Shown: positions 25,938 to 35,233, counted from the stretch's first letter. The stretch is DNA of 64,000 nucleotides from Neobacillus sp. OS1-2 (GCF_030915505.1 NZ_CP133265.1:2570001-2634000); one strand, 5' to 3'. Notes: generated from the sequence alone by a model not told the origin. A program made the numbers and translations.

Positions 25938-26682
25938 ACGAATTATATTTTTTGCGCTTTTACTCGTCATTTGGCAGGCTGCTGTGAAGATATTGAATGT
26001 TTCTCCGGCCCTTATGCCTGCTCCGACTGACGTTGTGAAAGCTCTAGGAACAGGTTTTGAAGATAAAACCCTCATATACGATATTCTTGCAAGTTTTAGA
26101 AGATTAGCCATTGGTTTATTTATTTCCATTATCATTGGCTTCTGTTTAGGTATTCTGTTAGCAAAAAATAAAACCGCTGATGAAACATTAGGCACCTTGA
26201 TTCTAGCACTGCAGAGTGTCCCAAGTATTGTCTGGCTGCCAATCGCCATTATGTGGTTTGGCCTAAATGAAAGCTCTGTTATCTTTATCGTGATTCTCGG
26301 GGCAACACTTGTTATTACCATTAATATGAGGATTGGAATTAAGAATGTTCCGCCTCTTTATATTAGGGCAGCCCAAACGATGGGGTCGGGAGGAATTGAT
26401 CTGTTTGCAAAGGTGATACTTCCTGCTTCCGTTCCATATGCCGTTACTGGAATTAGACTTGGCTGGGCCTTCGCTTGGCGTGCGCTGATGGCAGGAGAGA
26501 TTTTGAGTACTGGACCTGGGTTGGGTTACACACTCAAGTACGCATCCGATTTCGGAAATATGAGTATGGTCATCGGTATTATGATCATTATTGGTGTCAT
26601 TGGTACGATTGTAGATCTTACGTTCTTCCAACGAGTCGAACAGAATGTCATTCGCCGTTGGGGATTAGAAACGAGTAAATAA
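25921..26682 (+). CDS. ABC transporter permease, SsuC/TauC type
   Basis: A 253-residue inner-membrane protein with about six TM helices and the EAA-type loop (IRAAQTMGSGGIDLFAKVILP) that couples to the ATPase. It overlaps the ATPase gene by 17 nt, so the two are translationally coupled. It forms the channel of a sulfonate-type importer. Confidence 0.9.
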   Translation: MQRTIKRIIFFALLLVIWQAAVKILNVSPALMPAPTDVVKALGTGFEDKTLIYDILASFRRLAIGLFISIIIGFCLGILLAKNKTADETLGTLILALQSVPSIVWLPIAIMWFGLNESSVIFIVILGATLVITINMRIGIKNVPPLYIRAAQTMGSGGIDLFAKVILPASVPYAVTGIRLGWAFAWRALMAGEILSTGPGLGYTLKYASDFGNMSMVIGIMIIIGVIGTIVDLTFFQRVEQNVIRRWGLETSK

Positions 26683-26696
26683 GGGGGAGAAAGTAG

Positions 26697-27698
26697 ATGA
26701 ATAAAAAGTCAAAAATCATTGGAATGTCAATATTACTTAGTATGGGAATATTAGCTGGCTGTGGTTCAAACGAAACGAGTGGCAGTGCTGGTTCCGAAAA
26801 GGTCGTGATTGGCTATTTTCCAAATATTGATCATGCACCTGCTATGATCGCAAGAGAAAAAGGGTATTATGAAAAAGAATTAGGTAAAAACGTGAAAGTG
26901 GAGTACAAAACATTTCCTGATGGCGGTGCCTTTATGACAGCATTAAAAACAGGTGATATTGATGCTGGTTTGGTAGGTCCCGGACCGGTTATGAATAACT
27001 TTACAAACGGTGCAGATGTTAAAATTATTGCGGGGGCATCATCAGGTGGAACAGCAATCATTGCAAGTGAAAAAAGTGGCATCAATTCTGTTGAGGATTT
27101 CCAGGGTAAAACGTTTGTCACACCTGGTATCGGATGCACACATGATGTCCAAATGGAAACATTCCTGCAGGACTACGGTATTTCATCGGCTAGAATTGGG
27201 GGGACATTAAAGCATGTAACCGGAAATCCCGCTCAATATGCCAGTATGTTTGAATCAGGTAAGGTCGATTTAGCTGCAGTACCTGAGCCGTGGGCAACTC
27301 AATTAGTAAAAGAGGCAGGCGCGAAAATTATTGTCGATAGCTCCCAAATTTCTTACGGGAATACATTACCGAATACGATTTTAGTTGCTAGTGGCAAGAA
27401 AATTAAAGCCGATAAGGGAGTGATTGCTAAAATTGTGAAGGCACAAAACGAAGCGATCAACTTTATCAATAAAAACCCTGATGAAGCAAAGGAAATTACC
27501 GTCCAAAGCATCAAAGAAATCACGAAGCAAGGACTTGATCAAGACGTAGTGGATACGGCTTGGACCCACATTCACTTTACTAAAGATGTTAATAAAGATG
27601 TGATTGAACAATTTGCCAATTCTTCTGTTTACCTAAAATTTTTAAAAGAGCTGCCAGAGTTTAAAACATTAATTGATACGCAATTTATTAACTTATAA
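26697..27698 (+). CDS. ABC transporter substrate-binding lipoprotein, SsuA/TauA type
   Basis: A 333-residue lipoprotein: lipobox LAGC with the modified C22, then an NMT1/SsuA-like domain (VIGYFPNIDHAPAMIAREKG near residue 37; EPWATQLVKEAG near 201). It binds the substrate outside the membrane for the importer encoded just upstream. The linked cysteine synthase points to a sulfur compound such as a sulfonate, but the sequence does not identify it. It is third in the operon, which is less common than the binding-protein-first order. Confidence 0.88.
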   Translation: MNKKSKIIGMSILLSMGILAGCGSNETSGSAGSEKVVIGYFPNIDHAPAMIAREKGYYEKELGKNVKVEYKTFPDGGAFMTALKTGDIDAGLVGPGPVMNNFTNGADVKIIAGASSGGTAIIASEKSGINSVEDFQGKTFVTPGIGCTHDVQMETFLQDYGISSARIGGTLKHVTGNPAQYASMFESGKVDLAAVPEPWATQLVKEAGAKIIVDSSQISYGNTLPNTILVASGKKIKADKGVIAKIVKAQNEAINFINKNPDEAKEITVQSIKEITKQGLDQDVVDTAWTHIHFTKDVNKDVIEQFANSSVYLKFLKELPEFKTLIDTQFINL

Positions 27699-27700
27699 GG

Positions 27701-27750
27701 AGCAAAGGGATACTGAGGACGTTTTGGTCAGCATCCCTGCTTCTGTTTTT
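27701..27750 (+). terminator. Intra-operon terminator or attenuator before cysK
   Basis: AGCAAAGGGATACTGA and TCAGCATCCCTGCT arms (three mismatches), then TTCTG and T5. It would reduce readthrough from the ABC genes into cysK. Confidence 0.6.
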
Positions 27751-27778
27751 ATCAAAATGATCTTGAAAGGTGAAGAAA

Positions 27779-28702
27779 ATGAAACTCTATCGTTCCATTC
27801 TTGATTTAATAGGGAATACGCCAACTGTCAAACTTAATAAAATACCGGAACCATCCGGTGCTGAAGTATTTGTAAAACTTGAATCCTTTAACCCAGGGGG
27901 AAGTGTAAAGGACCGTGCCGCGCAGAAAATGATTGAGCGGGCCGAGGAAACAGGAAAGCTAATCCCTGGAAAAAGCACGATCATTGAACCGACATCCGGA
28001 AATACGGGAATTGGCATTGCTATGGTAGCGGCCGTGAAAGGTTATCGCTGTATTATCACCATGCCTGATAATGCTACCCAGGAGCGAGTGAAAATCTTAA
28101 AAGCGTATGGAGCAGAAGTTTATTTAACTCCTGGAAAATTGCGTATGCAAGGGGCGATTGATGAGGCTGGTCGTTTGGCACGCGAGCTTCCTGACAGTTT
28201 TATTCCCATGCAGTTTGAGAATCCAGCAAATGCCGATGCTCATCGTGAAACGACTGCTGTCGAGATTTTAGAAGCTTTTGAAGGAAGGCTGGACGCCTTA
28301 GTGGTCACGGCTGGAACGGGCGGTACCGTTACCGGTGTAGGAGAAGAATTGAAGAAATCGATTCCCAATTTAAAAATATATGTGGTCGAGCCATTTGGAT
28401 CACCGGTCCTATCAGGTGGTAATCCTGGGCCGCATAAAATCCCCGGAACAGGTCCAGGGTTTATCCCGAAAATCTTAAACCGTGAAATATTTGATGACAT
28501 CCTGCTCATTAAAGATGAGGATGCAGAAGCAATGGCTCGCCGACTTGCGGCAGAAGAAGGTATCTTCGTTGGTGCATCAGGTGCATCGACTGCCCATTTT
28601 GCAGTTGAGATTGCGAAGGGACTTCCAGCTTCAGCAAGGGTACTGTGTTTGGCCCCTGATACAGGAGAGCGATATCTTTCTTCCGACCTATTTCCAGGAT
28701 AA
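27779..28702 (+). CDS. cysK: Cysteine synthase (O-acetylserine sulfhydrylase)
   Basis: A 307-residue fold-type II PLP enzyme. The PLP lysine is in GGSVKDRAA, the substrate loop is PTSGNTGI, and the phosphate loop is TAGTGGT. SGGNPGPHKIPGTGPGFIP is the usual CysK C-terminal region. It makes cysteine from O-acetylserine and sulfide in the cytoplasm. It lies downstream of the sulfonate-type ABC genes, fitting a sulfur-assimilation unit. The ATG is preferred over GTG three codons earlier (GAAAGGTG 6 nt before). Confidence 0.93.
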   Translation: MKLYRSILDLIGNTPTVKLNKIPEPSGAEVFVKLESFNPGGSVKDRAAQKMIERAEETGKLIPGKSTIIEPTSGNTGIGIAMVAAVKGYRCIITMPDNATQERVKILKAYGAEVYLTPGKLRMQGAIDEAGRLARELPDSFIPMQFENPANADAHRETTAVEILEAFEGRLDALVVTAGTGGTVTGVGEELKKSIPNLKIYVVEPFGSPVLSGGNPGPHKIPGTGPGFIPKILNREIFDDILLIKDEDAEAMARRLAAEEGIFVGASGASTAHFAVEIAKGLPASARVLCLAPDTGERYLSSDLFPG

Positions 28703-28736
28703 TGTATGATCGTGATCATCCATTTAATAGGCAAAA

Positions 28737-28769
28737 GGCGAACAGTGATTAGCATTGTTCGCTTTTTTT
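28737..28769 (+). terminator. Terminator, GGCGAACAGTG family copy 5
   Basis: GCGAACA and TGTTCGC arms followed by a long T-run downstream of cysK. Confidence 0.85.
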
Positions 28770-28816
28770 TATGATATTCTGTTTCTAATTAGTATTCTTA
28801 ATATGGGGGGATGAAA

Positions 28817-29269
28817 ATGGGTTACATTGAAGAGTTAAGAGAAATAATTGGAAATCGGCCGATCATTTTAGTCGGTGCAGTCGTGGCAGTCCTTGATGCA
28901 AAAGGGAAAATTCTTTTACAAAAACGCCCTGAAGGCATCTGGGGACTGCCGGGGGGCCTGATGGAATTAGCCGAATCTGCTGAGGACGCTGCAAGAAGGG
29001 AAGTCTTTGAAGAAACAGGGATTGAAATTGGCCAGCTTCAGTTAGTGGATGTATTTTCAGGTAAGCAGTATTTTAGAAAATTAGCAAACGGTGATGAGTT
29101 TTATCCTGTTACCATTGCTTATACCTCTAAGGACATGAAAAATAACATCATTAAAATTGATGGGAAAGAATCAATTGATGCAGGTTTCTTTGATAGGCTA
29201 GAGTTACCGGAGAACACAAGTCCTTTAGTCAAAACACTGATCCAACGGTATTCTCATTTCCTCAACTAG
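28817..29269 (+). CDS. NUDIX hydrolase
   Basis: A 150-residue protein with a complete Nudix box, GGLMELAESAEDAARREVFEETGI in two parts (about residues 47-70), so it should hydrolyse a nucleoside-diphosphate-linked compound using Mg2+. The second ATG is chosen because GGGGGG sits 6 nt before it and abuts the first ATG. Substrate unknown. Monocistronic. Confidence 0.88.
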   Translation: MGYIEELREIIGNRPIILVGAVVAVLDAKGKILLQKRPEGIWGLPGGLMELAESAEDAARREVFEETGIEIGQLQLVDVFSGKQYFRKLANGDEFYPVTIAYTSKDMKNNIIKIDGKESIDAGFFDRLELPENTSPLVKTLIQRYSHFLN

Positions 29270-29302
29270 AACGTCCAAGAAGAGTCCTTTAAGAAATAGG
29301 AT

Positions 29303-29351
29303 GGCCTGCCTCCCGGTGCGAAAAAAGCTGGGGGTTAGGAATCTTTTTTTT
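29303..29351 (+). terminator. Terminator after the NUDIX gene
   Basis: CCTGCCTCCCGG and CTGGGGGTTAGG arms (imperfect), then T8. Confidence 0.5.
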
Positions 29352-29385
29352 GAAGGATAAAGGAAATCTTATCGATCGGATAAAT

Positions 29386-29496
29386 TTAATCCTCCTCCGT
29401 ATAGGCTTCTACCGTCGTATCTCTGCACTCCCAGCATTCCGTTCTATTCCGCTCCATAATGGATAATTCCTTTCCACAAGAAATGCACGTATCCAT
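29386..29496 (-). CDS. Small zinc-ribbon-like protein
   Basis: A 36-residue ORF with two CxxC knuckles (CISC at 4-7 and CWEC at 21-24), typical of a minimal zinc ribbon. An AGGGG motif lies about 10 nt before the ATG. It ends with an acidic tail, YTEED. Short zinc-ribbon proteins of this size are common in Bacillus but this one is not named. Located between the NUDIX and IclR genes on the opposite strand. Confidence 0.6.
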   Translation of the reverse strand: MDTCISCGKELSIMERNRTECWECRDTTVEAYTEED

Positions 29497-29765
29497 GTCT
29501 ATGATCCCCTTTCTAATGAAAATGTTATATAAATATATGTGTTTATTTTTCTACTTATGCTACCTGGTAAAAATAAGTGCCAGACCTGCCGTGTAGTAAA
29601 TTAGTACCATCATGTGGGGACAGACTCTGCTTAGTATCTTTAATAGATATAAAATTCAGAATTTTATTGACAAATAGGAAAAGTCTTCGTTACTATAGGG
29701 TTATGAATGATGATATTTACGAATGCGATTCGGTAATGTCGAATAACGAGCACGGAGGGGAAGTC

Positions 29766-30545
29766 ATGGCTGAACGACTTATTCAATCGATTGAAAGAGC
29801 TGCGGGTGTGCTTGAATTGTTTTTGACCTCGGATCAGGAACTAAGTGTGAAAGAAATAAGTGAAAAAATGGGTTTATCGAAAAGTACCGTTCACGGAATC
29901 ATTAAGACCCTTGAGGTTAGAGGTTATCTTCAGCAAAACCGGGATGATTCAAAATACAAGCTGGGCATGAAGCTGTTTGAATTAGGAAATAGGGTTAGTC
30001 AGCAATTTGACCTTGGGAAAATCGCTCGCCCGATCATAAAAGAACTCGTTGAGGAGCTAGAGGAAACGGTTCACTTAGTTGTTTTCGAACGTGAAGAAGT
30101 TATTTACATTGAAAAATTGGACGGTCCTAGGCAATTAAGGATATACTCCCAAATTGGCAAGAGGGCACCCATCCATTGCACAGGGGTAGGAAAGGCGATT
30201 CTTGCCTATCAAAGCGAAAAAGAGATCAATCGACTCTTATCAAATAGCGAAATGGAACCGTTTACGGAATATACGATCACCGATAAAGAAGAGTTAAAAA
30301 GACACTTACACCAGATACGAGAAAAGGGCTATTCAATCGATGATGAAGAAATCGAATTGGGACTCAAATGTGTGGCGGCCCCAATATTCGATCATCATGG
30401 AAAGGTGTTAGGTGCGATTAGCTGTGCAGCACCTAAAGTAAGGATGAACAATGAGAGGCTTGGGGAAGTCATTAAGGGGATTAAACAAGCTGCATTGAGG
30501 ATTTCAGCTAGTATGGGCTACGAAGCTAAACCAACACATATGTAG
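29766..30545 (+). CDS. IclR family transcriptional regulator
   Basis: 259 residues: an N-terminal winged helix (about 5-65, LSVKEISEKMGLSKSTVHGI) and a C-terminal effector-binding GAF-like domain (about 80-250, with PIHCTGVGKAILA). ATG with GGAGGGG 5 nt upstream; the longer upstream frame is not used. It directly precedes the acetaldehyde dehydrogenase and aldolase genes and probably controls them in response to an aromatic or short-chain acid metabolite. Confidence 0.9.
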   Translation: MAERLIQSIERAAGVLELFLTSDQELSVKEISEKMGLSKSTVHGIIKTLEVRGYLQQNRDDSKYKLGMKLFELGNRVSQQFDLGKIARPIIKELVEELEETVHLVVFEREEVIYIEKLDGPRQLRIYSQIGKRAPIHCTGVGKAILAYQSEKEINRLLSNSEMEPFTEYTITDKEELKRHLHQIREKGYSIDDEEIELGLKCVAAPIFDHHGKVLGAISCAAPKVRMNNERLGEVIKGIKQAALRISASMGYEAKPTHM

Positions 30546-30592
30546 GTTTGGACTAACAAATAAATAAACAGGTTTGAAGGAGGAGAATGGTT

Positions 30593-31480
30593 TTGTCTAA
30601 AGTGAAAGTGGCAATTTTAGGTTCTGGAAATATTGGAACAGATCTGATGATTAAGCTTGGTCGTTCAGAGGTTTTAGAGCTAACTGCAGTGATTGGGATT
30701 GATTCGGAGTCGGATGGATTGCGTCGCGCCAAAGAATTAGGCTATTTAGCGGTTGACACAGGCCTGCAGGGATTCCTTGAAGACCATTCTGCATTAGCAG
30801 ATATTGTGTTTGATGCTACTTCAGCAAAGGCACACGTAAGACACGCCAAAATGTTAAAAGAAGCCGGAAAAAAAGCGATTGATATGACTCCGGCAGCTCG
30901 CGGTCCTTTTGTTGTTCCAGCAGTTAATATAGGCTCAAATATGGAGGAGGAGAATATCAACCTGATTACCTGCGGCGGTCAGGCGACGATTCCAATGGTC
31001 CACGCAGTAAATCGTGTAAGTAGGGTAGAGTATGCAGAAATAGTGGCGACAATTTCCAGTCTTAGTGCCGGTCCTGGTACACGAGCAAATATAGATGAGT
31101 TTACTGAAACCACTTCTCGGGGAATTGAGGAGGTTGGGGGAGCAAAGAAAGGAAAGGCCATTATTATTTTAAACCCAGCGGAACCACCTATTTTGATGCG
31201 GGATACCGTGTATGCCCTCGTTGAAAAAGGAACGATGGACGAAGCAAAGATCACTCAATCTATTAAAGAAATGGAACAAGTTGTTCAATCATATGTGCCT
31301 GGGTACCGTCTGCGGACAGAACCCATTTTTGAAGGGAATCAGGTAACCATTTTTATCGAAGTAGAAGGTGCTGGCGACTACCTGCCGAAATACTCCGGTA
31401 ACCTTGATATTATGACGGCAGCAGGAGTCAAAGTAGCAGAAGAGTTTGCCAAAAATCAATTAGCAAAACAACTAGTTTAA
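30593..31480 (+). CDS. Acetaldehyde dehydrogenase (acylating)
   Basis: 295 residues from the TTG (AAGGAGG 9 nt upstream; an ATG two codons earlier is too close to that RBS). Rossmann NAD site [12 protein letters not shown], catalytic cysteine C127 in [10 protein letters not shown]. It belongs to the DmpF/MhpF family, turning acetaldehyde, NAD+ and CoA into acetyl-CoA. It normally forms a channel-linked complex with the aldolase encoded next. Confidence 0.93.
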   Translation: MSKVKVAILGSGNIGTDLMIKLGRSEVLELTAVIGIDSESDGLRRAKELGYLAVDTGLQGFLEDHSALADIVFDATSAKAHVRHAKMLKEAGKKAIDMTPAARGPFVVPAVNIGSNMEEENINLITCGGQATIPMVHAVNRVSRVEYAEIVATISSLSAGPGTRANIDEFTETTSRGIEEVGGAKKGKAIIILNPAEPPILMRDTVYALVEKGTMDEAKITQSIKEMEQVVQSYVPGYRLRTEPIFEGNQVTIFIEVEGAGDYLPKYSGNLDIMTAAGVKVAEEFAKNQLAKQLV

Positions 31481-31501
31481 TAGAAAGGAGATTTTGACAA
31501 A

Positions 31502-32530
31502 ATGACAAATGCCCGGGATATTTTTATCACAGAGGTAGCATTGCGTGATGGAAGCCATGCGATTGCCCACCAATTTACAGTAGATCAAGTTCTGAAAGTA
31601 GCAAAGGCTTTAAATGATGCGGGGGTTCCTTATATTGAGGTATCACATGGAGACGGTTTATCTGGTTCGTCTCTACAATATGGGATTTCCAGGACTAATG
31701 AAATGGAATTGATCGAAGCAGCTGTTTCTGTGGTGGATCAGGCAAAAATAGCCGTTCTCTTGATTCCTGGAATTGGCACAGTGAAGGAATTAAAAGAAGC
31801 AGCGAAATTAGGGGCTAAAATGGCGCGTATTGCTACACATGTGACGGAAGCAGACGTTGCCCCGCAGCATATCCAAGCGGCAAAAGATCTAGGGATGGAA
31901 ACGGTCGGATTTTTGATGATGTCCCACATGGCAGAGGTGGGCAAATTAGTCGAGCAAGCAAAATTAATGGAAAGCTATGGGGCTGATACGGTGTATGTGG
32001 TGGATTCAGCGGGTGCCTTACTCCCAGACCAGGTCCGCACGAGGATCCGTGCCCTGAAACAGCATGTTGGAGTAAATATTGGATTCCATGGCCACAACAA
32101 CCTGTCCCTTGCCATGGCCAATTCCTTAGTCGCGATGGAAGAAGGGGCGACACGAATTGACGGGAGTGTCCGCTGTTTAGGTGCAGGAGCGGGTAATACG
32201 CAAACAGAAGTGCTTACAGCGGTGCTGGACCGAATGGGGATCCAGACAGGCATAGATGTTTACAAAATGATGGACTTAGCGGAAGCTGTGGTGGCACCGA
32301 TCCTGAAAACGCCGCAAGAGATTACCAAGGATAGCCTTGTTCTCGGTTATGCCGGTGTCTATTCAAGCTTTGCCCTTCATGCTAAAAGAGCCGCGGCCAA
32401 GTTCGGAATCGATTCACGTGATATTTTAGTAGAATTAGGAAAACGTAAGGTTGTCGGTGGTCAAGAGGATATGATTGTCGATGTAGCAGCCGAAATTGCT
32501 AAAGCAAAGGCAGAAGTGATGATAAGATAA
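31502..32530 (+). CDS. 4-hydroxy-2-oxovalerate aldolase
   Basis: A 342-residue DmpG/MhpE-family class II aldolase. It starts with the conserved VALRDGSHA, has the Mn2+ ligands HGHNN at about residues 196-200, and carries the DmpG-specific C-terminal communication domain. It cleaves 4-hydroxy-2-oxovalerate to pyruvate and acetaldehyde, the latter channelled to the preceding dehydrogenase. The hydratase that usually supplies the substrate is not in the window. Confidence 0.93.
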   Translation: MTNARDIFITEVALRDGSHAIAHQFTVDQVLKVAKALNDAGVPYIEVSHGDGLSGSSLQYGISRTNEMELIEAAVSVVDQAKIAVLLIPGIGTVKELKEAAKLGAKMARIATHVTEADVAPQHIQAAKDLGMETVGFLMMSHMAEVGKLVEQAKLMESYGADTVYVVDSAGALLPDQVRTRIRALKQHVGVNIGFHGHNNLSLAMANSLVAMEEGATRIDGSVRCLGAGAGNTQTEVLTAVLDRMGIQTGIDVYKMMDLAEAVVAPILKTPQEITKDSLVLGYAGVYSSFALHAKRAAAKFGIDSRDILVELGKRKVVGGQEDMIVDVAAEIAKAKAEVMIR

Positions 32531-32546
32531 TGATGAATATAATTCT

Positions 32547-32581
32547 GGATAGTCTGACAAAGGGCTATCCTGTTTTTTTTT
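32547..32581 (+). terminator. Terminator of the IclR-dehydrogenase-aldolase operon
   Basis: GGATAG and CTATCC arms, then TG and T9. Confidence 0.85.
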
Positions 32582-32670
32582 AGTAAGGAAGTTTCTGCTA
32601 TACTTAAAATAATTACCAATAACCCTATTCAAAAAGTGTTAGGGACAGACCATGTACAAGGGAGATAAAG

Positions 32671-33111
32671 ATGAAAATTTATGTTGATGCGGATGCATGT
32701 CCAGTTAAAGATATTGTTATTTTTGAAGGGACGAAAGCGGACATTCCTGTCATCCTTGTTACGAGCTTTTCCCATTTTTCTAGTGCGGAACAGCCAGCAG
32801 GAGTGGAAACCATTTATGTTGATGATGGAGCAGATGCTGCCGATTACCGGATTATGAGGTTAGTGGAAAAGGGGGACATAATGGTTACGCAAGATTATGG
32901 TCTTGCATCGCTAGGTTTAGCAAAAGGATGTATCGTCCTCCACCATAAAGGGTTTATCTATACAAATGAAAATATTGATCAATTATTACAAACTCGCTAT
33001 TTTAGCGCCATGGCGCGAAAGGGCGGAAAGCGGACTAAAGGGCCAAAACCTTTTACAGCGGAAGATAGGGAACAATTTAGGGAGCTGTTTAAAGGGGTAA
33101 TAAGTGAATGA
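32671..33111 (+). CDS. yqxD: YaiI/YqxD family protein (DUF188)
   Basis: A 146-residue PIN-like protein. It begins with the family motif [10 protein letters not shown] and has [11 protein letters not shown] (about residues 70-80). The family is universal in Bacillus but has no established activity; the fold suggests a nuclease. RBS GGGAGA. Monocistronic. Confidence 0.9.
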   Translation: MKIYVDADACPVKDIVIFEGTKADIPVILVTSFSHFSSAEQPAGVETIYVDDGADAADYRIMRLVEKGDIMVTQDYGLASLGLAKGCIVLHHKGFIYTNENIDQLLQTRYFSAMARKGGKRTKGPKPFTAEDREQFRELFKGVISE

Positions 33112-33285
33112 GGTTTTAGACAGGCGATTCCTAATGACATCTATGGGCATCGTCTTTTCATAATTGTGTACGTTATCTATGTGGGTAAGTGCTACCCTTT
33201 TAGGGATATGGTTGGAAATGGATGACACTTCCATTATTCTTAAGTATAATTCATATAAAGAAGGCTATTAGGACGGTGAGAATAG

Positions 33286-34221
33286 GTGAAGAAAATAACG
33301 GTTGAAAACTTAGTTCGTAAGTTTTCATTGAAAGTAGTGGCAGGTGAAAATAAGCTGCAGAAAATGATTACACAATCACGGGTACATCGTCCTGGCTTGG
33401 AATTTGTTGGCCATTTTGATTTCTTTCCAACAGAACGGGTGCAAATTTTAGGGGAAAAGGAAGTTACCTACTTACATAAATTAAGTCATGAAGAACGTAG
33501 AATACGAATTGGGAATATCGTCCATTATCATCCGCCATGTTTTATCGTAACAGCTGGGGAAGAAGGACTTACCTATTTAACCCACCATTGTATAGAACAG
33601 GGAATCCCTTTGTTAGTAACAAACAAACCGGAGATAACCTCAGAATTTATCTCCAAATTAGATGCGTATTTGGTGAAAGAATTAGCTCCGGAAATTGCTG
33701 TGCATGGAGTTTGTGTCAATGTGTCCGGTATTGGCATCTTACTTCGTGGAAATTCGGGGGTAGGGAAAAGTGAGACGGCACATACGTTAATTCGCCGGGG
33801 ACACCGCCTGATTGCTGATGATATCGTTGTCCTAAAGAAGCTTAGCGCGCAAACCATTCTTGGGACTCATGATGGGAAAACCAGGGAATTTTTGGCGCTT
33901 CGCAGTATTGGACTGTTAAATGTGGTTCGTCTGTACGGTCGCAAAGCTTTTCAAGATGAATCACGAATTGCTCTTGATATTAATTTAACGAAGTGGGAAA
34001 AAGATGCTTTGTATAATGATTTGGACCAGAAACTTCAATACACAGACTATATGGGTGTGAAGATTCCATCCATGGAGATCCAACTCCAGCCGGGGCGTGA
34101 TGTGGCGGGGTTAATTGAAGCAGCCGCAAATAACTGGTATTTGAAGCAGCAAGGATACAGTGCAGTAGAAGAGTTCATGAGCAGGATTGAGGCCGATATT
34201 TCAAATTCCGGCATGGAATAA
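33286..34221 (+). CDS. HPr kinase/phosphorylase paralog
   Basis: 311 residues, same length as HprK. It has the N-terminal domain (RVHRPGLEFVGHFDFFPTER), HGVCVNVSGIGILLRGNSGVGKS with Walker A at about residues 155-162, and GHRLIADDIVVL. The C-terminal family signature is changed: usual EIRGLGIINVMTLFG reads ALRSIGLLNVVRLYG. The true hprK of Bacillus sits next to lgt and ppaX; this copy stands alone after yqxD. It may phosphorylate HPr or Crh Ser46, or another target. GTG start with GGACGGTGAG. Confidence 0.85.
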   Translation: MKKITVENLVRKFSLKVVAGENKLQKMITQSRVHRPGLEFVGHFDFFPTERVQILGEKEVTYLHKLSHEERRIRIGNIVHYHPPCFIVTAGEEGLTYLTHHCIEQGIPLLVTNKPEITSEFISKLDAYLVKELAPEIAVHGVCVNVSGIGILLRGNSGVGKSETAHTLIRRGHRLIADDIVVLKKLSAQTILGTHDGKTREFLALRSIGLLNVVRLYGRKAFQDESRIALDINLTKWEKDALYNDLDQKLQYTDYMGVKIPSMEIQLQPGRDVAGLIEAAANNWYLKQQGYSAVEEFMSRIEADISNSGME

Positions 34222-34278
34222 CAAGTAATGAACTAGTTAGCTAGCTTAAAAGTAACGAGTATACGGGAGGGGAATTTG

Positions 34279-35136
34279 ATGGGACAGTTCATACTTGATC
34301 ATCTTGGGCGGCAAGTGAATCTTTCTACTGTGCCGAAGCGTATTATCTCTATTTGTCCAGCCATAACTGAGACACTATTTGCCCTAGGACTGGAGAAAGA
34401 AATCGTTGGCCGAACAAAATATTGCATCTTTCCTAAAGGGATGGTGGAAAGCATCCCGATCGTGGGCGGTACAAAAGAAGTGAATATGGAAACCATCCGT
34501 GATTTACAACCTGATCTGATACTAGCGGAAAAAGAAGAAAACACAAAAGAGATTGTGCTAGCACTTGAAAAGGTTGCCCCTGTTTTTGTCTCGGAGGTAC
34601 AAAAGATAGATGATTCCTACCGGATGATCGAAGCGCTGGGATTACTGATGAATAGAGAAAAGGCGGCTGAGCATCTCATCGCATCCTGCAAAACATCCTT
34701 CCCAAACCCTTCATGTAAGCAGAAGCTAAATGCCGCCTATGTGATTTGGAGAAAACCATATATGGTGGTTGGCGGAACGACATATATTAATGATGTGTTA
34801 GATACACTGGGTTTCCAAAACCCTTTCGCAACGGAAGAATCAAGGTATCCCATGGTTACAAAAGAGGAGCTAACTAAAGCAAATCTTGATGTGCTATTGC
34901 TTGCTTCTGAACCTTTTCCCTTTCAAGTAAAACACCTCGCCGAATTTCAATCCTTTCTTCCCAATACAAAAATCTTGTTAGTGGACGGTGAGATGTTTTG
35001 GTACGGAGCGAAAATGGTGGAAGCAGGGCTATATTTAGAAAGATTAACTAAAAAAATAGAGGAGATCACTTCGGGTGGTTCCAGTAAACAGAAGGAATGT
35101 AGGAATGTCAAATTTACCAAAGTGTCCAAAATGTAA
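34279..35136 (+). CDS. BtuF-like metal/cobalamin-binding-fold protein without signal peptide
   Basis: 285 residues from the ATG after GGGAGGGG (a TTG one codon earlier is less likely). It has the helical-backbone metal-receptor fold: KRIISICPAITETLFALGLE and VGGTKEVNMETIRDLQPDLI. Family members bind cobalamin or siderophores for ABC importers, but here no signal peptide or lipobox is present and no importer is adjacent, so it acts in the cytoplasm or is exported otherwise. Its last 32 nt overlap the PhnA-like remnant. Confidence 0.8.
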   Translation: MGQFILDHLGRQVNLSTVPKRIISICPAITETLFALGLEKEIVGRTKYCIFPKGMVESIPIVGGTKEVNMETIRDLQPDLILAEKEENTKEIVLALEKVAPVFVSEVQKIDDSYRMIEALGLLMNREKAAEHLIASCKTSFPNPSCKQKLNAAYVIWRKPYMVVGGTTYINDVLDTLGFQNPFATEESRYPMVTKEELTKANLDVLLLASEPFPFQVKHLAEFQSFLPNTKILLVDGEMFWYGAKMVEAGLYLERLTKKIEEITSGGSSKQKECRNVKFTKVSKM

Positions 35137-35233
35137 TTTGGAATATACGTATGAGGATGGGGATCTTCTGGATTGTCCTATGGGTATTCGCCGTTTCATA
35201 CTGAAAATGCCTACATATTTTATAGGGAATTAA
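35105..35233 (+). pseudogene. PhnA/YjdM-like zinc-ribbon N-terminal remnant
   Basis: It encodes MSNLPKCPKCNLEYTYEDGD, the typical start of the PhnA (YjdM) family, then diverges after DCP, where the second knuckle CPEC is expected, and stops at residue 42. It overlaps the preceding CDS. Most likely a truncated copy. Confidence 0.6.
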
